64,000 nucleotides of DNA from Cognaticolwellia mytili (GTDB taxonomy: Bacteria; Pseudomonadota; Gammaproteobacteria; Enterobacterales; Alteromonadaceae), in the NCBI RefSeq assembly GCF_002104475.1, contig NZ_NBOF01000005.1, positions 62,001 to 126,000 of the forward strand. The letters are read 5' to 3'. This document shows, one piece after another, positions 56,896-64,000 of the stretch. The notes beneath the pieces were generated by a model. That model had not been told where the DNA came from, made no database searches, and saw only the letters and a list, made by a program, of their open reading frames with translations. How positions within the stretch are numbered: the first letter of the stretch is position 1; every line of letters starts with the position of its first letter. A program made the translations under genes and the position numbers.

Positions 56896-57030
56896 CAGGC
56901 AAAAAAAACGCCCCTCAAATGAGGAGCGTATAACATAAATAAAATGCAATTTAATAAAAACAAAAACCGAGGGAGAATCTCTTGCTAAGTAAGACGATCT
57001 TCGTAGATGTTAGTTCAATTTTATTTAAAA
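56896..57030 (-). ncRNA. Candidate small RNA, copy A
   Basis: On the minus strand: a possible promoter (TTGATT, 17 bases, TAAATA), hairpin 1 (56980-56994), a CU-rich strand (ATTCTCCCTCG, 56968-56978), and a terminator hairpin with T8 (56901-56929). Copy B lies 204 bases further on. Homology and the repeated layout argue for a duplicated RNA element. Confidence 0.5.
56901..56929 (-). terminator. Terminator of copy A
   Basis: ACGCTCCTC and GAGGGGCGT arms (56908-56929) with a four-base loop and one G-U pair, followed on the minus strand by eight Ts. A strong terminator, which may also serve the 57101-57523 gene upstream. Confidence 0.85.
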
Positions 57031-57100
57031 TTAATTCAAATAAAAATCAAAAACATTCAAAGCATCTATTTTTATTGGCCTGCGAGTAACAATAAAAATC

Positions 57101-57523
57101 TTAAATTTTTTCAAAACCTTGTTGCTGAGCAATTAAATTTAATACTTTAGTCAATTTTTTACCTAAATAGCCAGAAAGTAGTTTTGGCTTTTGCTGTAAT
57201 AATGGCAATTCCGACGCCGTTATTGCCACATGGCAATCTAATAATTTGTTTGTTGATGACAATATAAAAACATCATCAGCGAGAAAGTCTTTTTTAATCA
57301 TCTTTTCTGCGCTGTCATTGCTGCTATCAAACTCATTACTACCCACAAGATTAAAATTAATTAGCAATATGTTTTCTTCTTCACCATACCAATTCGCCGT
57401 CATGGTATGAAAATTCAATTGTGCTTCAAGCTTATTGCAAATCGCAGCAATATTATTAATTTGAGCAACTAAATCATCACTTACTTGAATAGAAATAGGC
57501 AGTTGTTCGGTCATAATGTCCAT
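57101..57523 (-). CDS. Hypothetical protein, 140 aa
   Basis: Predicted soluble, mixed alpha/beta, with no signal peptide or recognised domain. I take ATG 57523 (MDIMTEQLPISIQVSDD), which follows AAAGG; an upstream ATG (57553) would add 10 residues. One or two small domains: a helix near DLVAQINNIAAICNKLEAQL and a strand-rich core (ENILLINFNLVG). It ends 72 bases before the sRNA-like unit at 56896-57030. Confidence 0.6.
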   Translation of the reverse strand: MDIMTEQLPISIQVSDDLVAQINNIAAICNKLEAQLNFHTMTANWYGEEENILLINFNLVGSNEFDSSNDSAEKMIKKDFLADDVFILSSTNKLLDCHVAITASELPLLQQKPKLLSGYLGKKLTKVLNLIAQQQGFEKI

Positions 57524-57716
57524 AGATACAAAACCTTTATATCGGTATAACACGTTGAGAAAAAGAAAATGGTTTATACTTATCGATAGTAAAGCCTTGT
57601 TAAGCTTACTTCAATCTTGATTTCTTAGCGTAATGCTTGCAATTTCAGGTTGAGTCTTTAAGCTAACGAGCGTTAATATTTAATTTATTCTATTTAATTG
57701 GTGTTTTAAAACTATT

Positions 57717-58112
57717 GTGAAATCATATTTTTCGACAAAATTCATTGTAATCATTATGCTGATGCTTAGCCTTATTGGCCAGTCATCTGCTAGTGTGATG
57801 ATGTCTTGCGATATGATGAAGATGTCTGATATGCCAATGTCACATAGTATGGACTCTACCGAGCACACCATGGATATGTCGATGGACACGCCAATGAAAA
57901 TGGCCATGGATGACAGCTCAACAACAAACATGACCGATGATTGTTGTCAGGAAAACTGCGATTGTGCAACAACCAGCTGCAAACCAAATTCTTACACCAA
58001 TAGCTTGATGGCACTGACCATCACGTCAATACCAACTCAAAGCGATAGCCTGAGCATTGCTTTACCCCAAGAGCAATTTCTTAATTACTTATTCAAACCT
58101 CCTATTTCGTAA
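57717..58112 (+). CDS. Exported Met/His/Cys-rich metal-binding protein
   Basis: 131 residues; likely GTG start at 57717. A signal peptide (about 1-25) is followed by a long Met/Asp/Ser-rich segment with MxxM clusters (MMKMSDMPMSHSM) and a Cys cluster (DDCCQENCDC), typical of periplasmic copper or silver binding. A conserved-looking C-terminal segment follows. It precedes the Cus-type efflux genes, so it is probably a copper-handling accessory (inference). No named family assigned. Confidence 0.72.
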   Translation: MKSYFSTKFIVIIMLMLSLIGQSSASVMMSCDMMKMSDMPMSHSMDSTEHTMDMSMDTPMKMAMDDSSTTNMTDDCCQENCDCATTSCKPNSYTNSLMALTITSIPTQSDSLSIALPQEQFLNYLFKPPIS

Positions 58113-58263
58113 TTCCCTAGGATCAATGCGCCTAAATTTAGGCTAACATCCACAATATATCCAGCGTTTAATTTCATTTATCAGCAGTATTTAGTCATTT
58201 TCAATGGCGATAACAAATAGAAATAAGCGCACTTTCAAAGATAAATTTGAGAAGAGCAATACA

Positions 58264-59730
58264 ATGCTAGCATTACATTACTACTCACAGCTTAAAGATA
58301 AAATAAGCGACAATTTCATCGCAAAGTTAATAACTTCAACACTATTAATTTTGGTGACCGTGTCGTTGGCGTTTAGTCAAACTGTTAAAGCAGCGACACT
58401 ACAAAAGAACAGCGTTAAAGCGCTAGGTTTTGTGCAAGCTGTGCAACAAGCACAAGCGGCTGACCCTTGGCTAACCGGCAATCGCCATCAGCAACAAGCG
58501 CTTGAATCACTCAGTATTGCTGCCAATACTTTGCCTGATCCGAAAGTGTCTATCGGCATGGCAAACATTGCTGCCGATACTTTGAGCTTTGGCCAAGAGC
58601 CAATGACACAGTTCAAACTTGGCGTTAGCCAAATGTTTCCACGCGGTGACACCTTAGCGTTAATGAATCAGCAGTTAAAAGCAGAAAGTAAACAATATCC
58701 GTTCTTGCGCCAAGACCGCAAAGCAAAAGTTGCTTTAACCGTTGGTATGCTTTGGCTTGATGCCTATCAAATGCAGCAAAGCATCGCCTTAATAGAAGAA
58801 AACAAAAGCCTATTCTCACAATTAATTGATGTTGCAGAAGCGCGCTACTCTTCCACTATTGGGCAGGCACAGCAGCAAGACATCATTCGTGCCGAGTTAG
58901 AATTAAGCCGTATTGATGACAAATTAGTACAATTTACTCAACAGAAAAACGCCTATATTGGTCAATTAAATCAATGGTTAATGAAAGCAGAACAAGGTAA
59001 TGCTGCAGCAAATAGCTATCAAGCAACAAACACCTTTAACACCATGCTTGCAGCACAGCTACCTCAAATTGACTTGCAGAATAAAGCCTTAATTATGGCG
59101 AAACGACAATATTCTAATGCCGAATTAGTCAGTTATTTTACTAGCCACCCCGGTGTTGTTGCGATAGATAATAAAATTAAATCAGTGGCATTTAACAAAG
59201 CGCTGGCCAAGCAAAAATATCAGCCTGAATGGGGTGTTAGTGCTAGCTATGGCTACCGCGGCGATGATGCAGCAAGTAACAGCCGTGCCGATTTATTTTC
59301 TGTCGGCATCACTTTTGATGTTCCGCTTTTTACCGCCAACCGGCAAGACCAACAATTAAAAGCTGCGATATCAAAAACTGAAGCCGTTAAAACCGAGAAA
59401 CAATTACGCTTACGACAATTGTTAGGCGCCTTTTCTTCTGCTAAAGGTCGATTATTACAACTTAACAAGCGCCAATCGTTATACGAACAAAAGCTATTAC
59501 CACAGTTTCATCAACAAGCTGAAATCGCTTTAAACGCTTACACCAATGACAGCGGTGATTTCGGTGAAATTGTACGTGCGCGCATCGATGAATTAGACGC
59601 TTCGATAGATCACCTAGGCATTACCGTTGAGCAGCAAAAACTGCATTTAGAACTTAATTATGTTTTTAGCAAAGCTAATCAAGCATCAAAGTTTACGCCA
59701 GCCACATTAGCTCAGCAGAATCAGGAATAA
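58264..59730 (+). CDS. TolC/CusC-like outer-membrane efflux protein
   Basis: About 488 residues from the ATG at 58264 (signal peptide about residues 20-45); an upstream ATG at 58204 adds 20 residues and lacks a ribosome site. OEP repeats: AVQQAQAADPWLTGNRHQQQ and LPDPKVSIGMANI, then FDVPLFTANRQDQQLKAA. Forms the outer-membrane exit duct. The adaptor gene starts 1 base after its stop, so they are translationally coupled. Confidence 0.88.
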   Translation: MLALHYYSQLKDKISDNFIAKLITSTLLILVTVSLAFSQTVKAATLQKNSVKALGFVQAVQQAQAADPWLTGNRHQQQALESLSIAANTLPDPKVSIGMANIAADTLSFGQEPMTQFKLGVSQMFPRGDTLALMNQQLKAESKQYPFLRQDRKAKVALTVGMLWLDAYQMQQSIALIEENKSLFSQLIDVAEARYSSTIGQAQQQDIIRAELELSRIDDKLVQFTQQKNAYIGQLNQWLMKAEQGNAAANSYQATNTFNTMLAAQLPQIDLQNKALIMAKRQYSNAELVSYFTSHPGVVAIDNKIKSVAFNKALAKQKYQPEWGVSASYGYRGDDAASNSRADLFSVGITFDVPLFTANRQDQQLKAAISKTEAVKTEKQLRLRQLLGAFSSAKGRLLQLNKRQSLYEQKLLPQFHQQAEIALNAYTNDSGDFGEIVRARIDELDASIDHLGITVEQQKLHLELNYVFSKANQASKFTPATLAQQNQE

Positions 59731-59731
59731 C

Positions 59732-61258
59732 ATGATGACAACAAATAAAAAAACACTTATCAATCGCATCGCTAGTGGCGTTATTATCGCAATACCAAGT
59801 ATCTTATTTGGTGGTTGGTTGAGCTTTAATTTTTTCGCTAATAACTCTGCTAGTAACTCTATGGCAGAAGCAACTGATGAAGCTGAGCCTATGTATTGGG
59901 TTGCGCCAATGGATGCTAACTTTCGCCGCGATAAACCCGGTCTTTCTCCTATGGGTATGGAGCTAGTTCCTGTTTACAAGAATGGCAGTGCAAATGACGC
60001 TGAAGTGGGTACGGTTACCATCAACCCAAGTATCGTCAATAACATTGGCGTTCGCACCGAAAAAGTAAAAAGTTCGCACTTACAAACGCAAATAAAAACC
60101 GTTGGTTATGTCAATTATAACCAAGACAAACTAGTCCATATTCACCCGCGTGTTAAAGGCTGGATTGAAACCCTCAATATCAATTCGGTTGGTGAAACAG
60201 TAACAAAAGGTCAGGCGATTTATTCACTGTATTCACCTGAATTGGTCAATGCCCAAGAAGAGTTTGTACTGGCGCTTTCACGTAAGAATACGCGTTTAAT
60301 CAAGGCAGCAAAAAACCGTTTGTTAGCGCTAAATATTCCCGATGAAGCGATTGCTGAATTACAACGTAGCCGAAAAGTAAAACAGCAAGTAACCTTCTAC
60401 GCCCCACAATCAGGCGTAGTTGAAAATTTATCAATACGTGAAGGCTTTTATGTTCAGCCCGGTACTATGCTATTTTCCATTGGCGATCTAACCGAAGTTT
60501 GGGTTGAGGCTGAGGTATTAGAACGCCAAGCAGGTTTTGTTTTTGTTGATGATAATGTCGCTATGACACTGGATTTTTTACCCGGTAAAACATGGCAAGG
60601 TAAAGTAGATTATATTTACCCTACTCTCGACAGCCAAACTCGTACTATGAAAGTGCGTTTGCGTTTTGATAACAAAAATTTCGCTTTGAAACCAAACATG
60701 TTCGCACAGGTGATTATTGACGGAAAGCCTAGCGCAGAAACCATCGTTATTCCTAAAGAAGCCTTAATAAGAACAGGTACTCAAGACCGTGTAGTACTAG
60801 CATTAGGCGATGGTCAGTTTAAATCAATCGCAGTAGATGTAGGTCGCAGTGACGGCAAAAAAATTGAAATCCTTGCAGGCTTATCTGCAAGTGACACCAT
60901 AGTAACTTCAGCACAATTCCTATTAGATTCAGAATCGAGTAAAACCTCTGACTTCAAGCGTATGTCTGCTATGGAAATGGATATGGAAAACACTAGCCAA
61001 CCAGTTGCCCATGCACAAGTGACTGGCACCATCAACAGTATTGATAGCGACACTAGAATCGCCAATATCAGTCGCGGAGCGATTGAGAAGTGGCAACGCC
61101 CTGCTGCGACATTAGATTTTTACATCGCTAATAACATTACGCTTTCACAGTTGAGCGCAGGCATAGAGATCGACTTTACTTTTGCTATCGAAAGTGGCGA
61201 ATTTACGGTTATTACCCTGCATGATGAAACTCACGCTGATGCCGACAACAGTCATTAA
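59732..61258 (+). CDS. CusB-like periplasmic adaptor with metal-binding ends
   Basis: 508 residues with an N-terminal membrane anchor (about 10-30). It starts with a heavy-metal-binding domain (YWVAPMDANFRRDKPGLSPM, then GMELVPVY), then barrel-sandwich/beta-barrel adaptor domains (KVKSSHLQTQIKTVGYVNYN, ANMFAQVII-like core). The C-terminal 80 residues resemble a CusF copper-chaperone domain (GTINSIDSDTRIANISRG). Links the inner pump and TolC-like duct and passes Cu(I)/Ag(I). Confidence 0.9.
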   Translation: MMTTNKKTLINRIASGVIIAIPSILFGGWLSFNFFANNSASNSMAEATDEAEPMYWVAPMDANFRRDKPGLSPMGMELVPVYKNGSANDAEVGTVTINPSIVNNIGVRTEKVKSSHLQTQIKTVGYVNYNQDKLVHIHPRVKGWIETLNINSVGETVTKGQAIYSLYSPELVNAQEEFVLALSRKNTRLIKAAKNRLLALNIPDEAIAELQRSRKVKQQVTFYAPQSGVVENLSIREGFYVQPGTMLFSIGDLTEVWVEAEVLERQAGFVFVDDNVAMTLDFLPGKTWQGKVDYIYPTLDSQTRTMKVRLRFDNKNFALKPNMFAQVIIDGKPSAETIVIPKEALIRTGTQDRVVLALGDGQFKSIAVDVGRSDGKKIEILAGLSASDTIVTSAQFLLDSESSKTSDFKRMSAMEMDMENTSQPVAHAQVTGTINSIDSDTRIANISRGAIEKWQRPAATLDFYIANNITLSQLSAGIEIDFTFAIESGEFTVITLHDETHADADNSH

Positions 61259-61279
61259 GCCTCGACCAAGGAAATTGTT

Positions 61280-64000
61280 ATGATAGAACGTATTATTCAT
61301 TGGTCGGTGTTCAATCGATTTTTTGTATTACTAGTAACACTCGTAATTGTCGGCACCGGTATTTTTGCTTTTAAAAATACTCCTATTGACGCAATTCCTG
61401 ATTTGTCTGATGTGCAAGTGATCATCAAAACTAGTTACCCAGGGCAAGCACCACAAGTGGTTGAAGACCAAGTAACCTATCCACTAACTACTGCCATGTT
61501 ATCAGTGCCAGGGGCCCGCACAGTGCGCGGCTACTCATTTTTTGGCGACTCTTATGTTTACGTGATCTTTGATGATGACACTGATTTATATTGGGCACGT
61601 AGCCGAGTATTAGAGTATTTGTCACAAGTGGCCGCAGACTTACCTAGCAGTGCCAAACCTCAACTAGGTCCTGATGCAACAGGCGTGGGCTGGGTTTATC
61701 TTTATGCTTTGATCGACAAAACTGGACAGCACGACATCAGTCAGCTGCGCTCAATTCAAGACTGGTTTTTAAAGTATGAATTACAAACCGTAGAAGGCGT
61801 TTCCGAAGTTGCGGCAATTGGCGGTATGGTAAAGCAATATCAAATATCGGTAGACCCCGATAAATTGCGCGCTTACGGCATTCCTTTAAGTTTAATACAA
61901 ACCGCAATCAAGCAAGGTAACCAAGAAGTTGGCGCCTCAGTAGTTGAAATGGCAGAAGCGGAATATATGGTCACAGCGTCAGGTTATATTGAAAATGTTG
62001 AAGACTTAGAAGCTATTCCATTAGGCATGAATGCGAAAGGCGTACCACTGCAATTAAAAGACGTTGCTGATATTAATTTAGGTCCACAAATGCGTCGTGG
62101 CATCGTTGAACTTAATGGCGAAGGTGAAACTGTTGGTGGTGTCGTGGTTATGCGTTTTGGCGCTAATGCCCAACAAACCATTAATGGCGTAAAAGAAAAG
62201 TTGAAGAGTTTACAACAAGGTTTACCCGACGGTGTAGAAGTTGTTACCGTGTACGATCGTTCAGGCCTAATTGAGCGTGCGGTTGATAACTTATGGTCAA
62301 AGTTGATTGAAGAATTAGCAGTAGTGGCTATTGTTTGTGTAGTTTTTCTCTTTCATATTCGCTCTTCCATTGTTGCCGTGATTAGCTTGCCACTAGGTAT
62401 TCTGGTTTCCTTTATCATCATGTATTTTCAAGGTATTAATGCCAACATTATGTCGCTGGGTGGTATTGCGATTGCAATTGGTGCGATGACCGATGGCGCT
62501 ATCGTAATGATAGAAAATATGCATAAGCATATGGAGAAAACCCCCCTTACTGAGCAGAACCGATGGCAAATTGTCGCTAAATCAGCCTCTGAAGTTGGCC
62601 CAGCATTGTTTTTTAGTTTACTCATTATCACGGTAAGCTTTATGCCAGTATTTATTTTAGAAGCACAAGAAGGCCGAATGTTCAGCCCACTTGCCTACAC
62701 TAAAACTTATGCTATGGCAGCATCAGCAGGTTTAGCCATTACCTTAGTGCCAGTATTAATGGGTTATTTTATTCGCGGCAAAATTATTTCTGAGCGCAAA
62801 AACCCAGTCAACCGCGCGTTAATCGCCGCTTATATGCCGTTATTAAAAACCGTATTACGCTTTCCTAAAAGTACCTTGCTCGCAGCACTAGTTGTGACCT
62901 TAATTGGCTTTTCACCAATCGATAAAATTGGCAGTGAATTTATTCCACCGCTTGATGAAGGTGACTTAATGTATATGCCAACCACCTACCCGGGTATTTC
63001 AGTGGGTAAAGCGCGGGAAATTTTACAGCAAACCGATAAACTTATCCGCACCATTCCAGAAGTGAAAACCGTATTTGGCAAGGTGGGACGCGCTGAAACG
63101 GCAACAGATCCTGCGCCACTCACCATGATTGAAACTTTCATTCAATTTAAACCAGAAGCGCAATGGCGAGCAGGTGTAACCAAAGATACTATTCGCAAAG
63201 AATTAGATGCTATTGTTCGTTTTCCTGGTTTAACTAATGCTTGGGTCATGCCAATAAAAACTCGTATCGATATGCTAGCAACGGGCATTAAAACTCCTGT
63301 CGGCATAAAAATCGCGGGTAGTGATTTAGAAGTCATTCAAAATATTGGCTTAGATATAGAAAACATCCTTAAGGATCAACCGGGAACGGCGTCTGTTTAC
63401 TCCGAACGCGTGGCAGGTGGGCGCTATATCAAGGTAGATATCAACCGTAATAAAGCCGCACGTTACGGTTTAAACATTGCCGATGTTCAACAAGTGGTAG
63501 CTACGGCCATTGGCGGTATGAATGTGACTCAAACTGTTGAAGGTTTAGAACGTTATCCCGTTAACTTACGCTACCCACAAGACTACCGAGACTCACCTGA
63601 GCAACTAAAATTACTGCCAATTGTTACGCCAGCGGGACAACGTATTTCGCTAGCAGATGTGGCCGATGTTTATGTTGAAGATGGGCCGCCAAGCATCAAA
63701 AGCGAAAATGCTCGTATAAACGGCTGGAGCTTAATCGATATCGAAAATATTGATGTTGGCACTTATGTCGAACAAGCAAAAGAGCGCTTAGCACAAGAAT
63801 TAGTATTACCCGCAGGTTACTCAATTACCTGGGCAGGACAGTACGAATATATGGAGCGTGCTAAAGCGAAGCTTATTTACGTATTGCCGCTGACCTTAGC
63901 GCTCATTATTATTCTGCTCTACCTGAACTTTCGCAATTTTGTTGAAGTCGCGATTATTATTGCCACGCTACCCTTAGCCATGATTGGCGGTATTTGGTTA
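61280..64000 (+). CDS. CusA/CzcA-type heavy-metal RND pump (partial, runs off the window)
   Basis: Frame open from ATG 61280 (AAGGAA upstream) to the last base, at least 907 residues of a family of about 1040. Signatures: PIDAIPDLSDVQVIIKT, the GAMTDGAIVMIEN proton-relay Asp, and GIKTPVGIKIAGSDL. Methionines at MLATGIK and YMPTTYPGIS fit the Cu(I)/Ag(I) branch rather than zinc/cobalt. Third gene of the efflux operon, 21 bases after the adaptor. Confidence 0.92.
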   Translation, partial: MIERIIHWSVFNRFFVLLVTLVIVGTGIFAFKNTPIDAIPDLSDVQVIIKTSYPGQAPQVVEDQVTYPLTTAMLSVPGARTVRGYSFFGDSYVYVIFDDDTDLYWARSRVLEYLSQVAADLPSSAKPQLGPDATGVGWVYLYALIDKTGQHDISQLRSIQDWFLKYELQTVEGVSEVAAIGGMVKQYQISVDPDKLRAYGIPLSLIQTAIKQGNQEVGASVVEMAEAEYMVTASGYIENVEDLEAIPLGMNAKGVPLQLKDVADINLGPQMRRGIVELNGEGETVGGVVVMRFGANAQQTINGVKEKLKSLQQGLPDGVEVVTVYDRSGLIERAVDNLWSKLIEELAVVAIVCVVFLFHIRSSIVAVISLPLGILVSFIIMYFQGINANIMSLGGIAIAIGAMTDGAIVMIENMHKHMEKTPLTEQNRWQIVAKSASEVGPALFFSLLIITVSFMPVFILEAQEGRMFSPLAYTKTYAMAASAGLAITLVPVLMGYFIRGKIISERKNPVNRALIAAYMPLLKTVLRFPKSTLLAALVVTLIGFSPIDKIGSEFIPPLDEGDLMYMPTTYPGISVGKAREILQQTDKLIRTIPEVKTVFGKVGRAETATDPAPLTMIETFIQFKPEAQWRAGVTKDTIRKELDAIVRFPGLTNAWVMPIKTRIDMLATGIKTPVGIKIAGSDLEVIQNIGLDIENILKDQPGTASVYSERVAGGRYIKVDINRNKAARYGLNIADVQQVVATAIGGMNVTQTVEGLERYPVNLRYPQDYRDSPEQLKLLPIVTPAGQRISLADVADVYVEDGPPSIKSENARINGWSLIDIENIDVGTYVEQAKERLAQELVLPAGYSITWAGQYEYMERAKAKLIYVLPLTLALIIILLYLNFRNFVEVAIIIATLPLAMIGGIWL

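Noticed and set aside
61280-64000. Possible frameshift or broken cusA
   Set aside because: The frame from 61280 reads continuously through all conserved motifs to the window edge; it is simply cut by the end of the window.
1-64000. CRISPR array, rRNA operon, insertion sequences or prophage
   Set aside because: No regularly spaced repeats, rRNA-like sequence, transposase, integrase or phage structural genes were seen.

Overview
The window looks like chromosomal DNA of a low-GC marine gammaproteobacterium of the Alteromonadales, most likely Colwelliaceae (Thalassotalea/Colwellia type). This is judged from recognisable proteins (RNase PH, PyrE, NfuA, LexA, OxyR, AhpC/AhpF, BioH, YicC, YceH) and from the cox gene order. 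No rRNA, tRNA, CRISPR array, transposase or integrase was seen.

Region by region. 1-1000: two small genes, one a DUF3185 membrane protein, separated by a gap with a long RNA stem and a terminator. 1548-6319: a compact defence island. It holds an overlapping three-gene cassette of the ABC-three-component (ABC-3C) type (restriction-like effector, small middle component, Rad50-like ATPase with a CxxC hook) facing a convergent EVE/PUA-like plus HNH protein that resembles modification-dependent restriction enzymes. 6392-24841: mostly housekeeping genes: yceH, an M20 amidohydrolase, yicC, a prolyl-4-hydroxylase-like oxygenase, a thioredoxin/gluconate-dehydrogenase-like operon, rph-pyrE, a SprA-like metalloprotease, bioH, comF, an M14 peptidase, nfuA, dinF and a polysaccharide deacetylase. 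24855-33886: a complete aa3-type cytochrome c oxidase locus (ctaC-ctaD-ctaG-ctaE, then SURF1, a SCO-like protein, ctaA, ctaB, sco). Its subunit II carries two cytochrome c domains. 34585-42047: stress and sensing genes: lexA with two SOS boxes, an HBM-type chemoreceptor, oxyR, ahpF and ahpC with a full OxyR operator, and a solute-binding protein.

42209-56559: a D-amino-acid/D-glutamate utilisation island. It comprises a D-aminoacylase-like lipoprotein, an M14 carboxypeptidase lipoprotein, a TonB receptor, GltS, a LysR regulator, DgcN, DgcA, an orphan GAF histidine kinase, an ArgR-like regulator with a changed ligand motif, and a CapA-like protein. The inferred scheme is outer-membrane uptake and trimming of D-residue-containing peptides or N-acyl-D-amino acids, glutamate import by GltS, N-acetylation by DgcN and racemisation by DgcA to N-acetyl-L-glutamate, an arginine-pathway intermediate. 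Two near-identical T-N11-A palindromes, in the TonB/gltS gap and upstream of dgcN, suggest a shared LysR operator.

56560-57100 holds two tandem homologous units on the minus strand, each with a 5' hairpin, a CU-rich single strand and a strong terminator. They look like sibling small RNAs or tandem attenuators. 57717-64000: a Cus-type copper/silver efflux locus (Met/His/Cys-rich small protein, TolC-like, CusB-like, CusA-like), with cusA running off the window end.

The candidates most worth following are the ABC-3C/EVE-HNH island, the tandem sRNA-like repeats, the D-glutamate island with its shared operator, and several very short genes (59, 30 and 15 codons).
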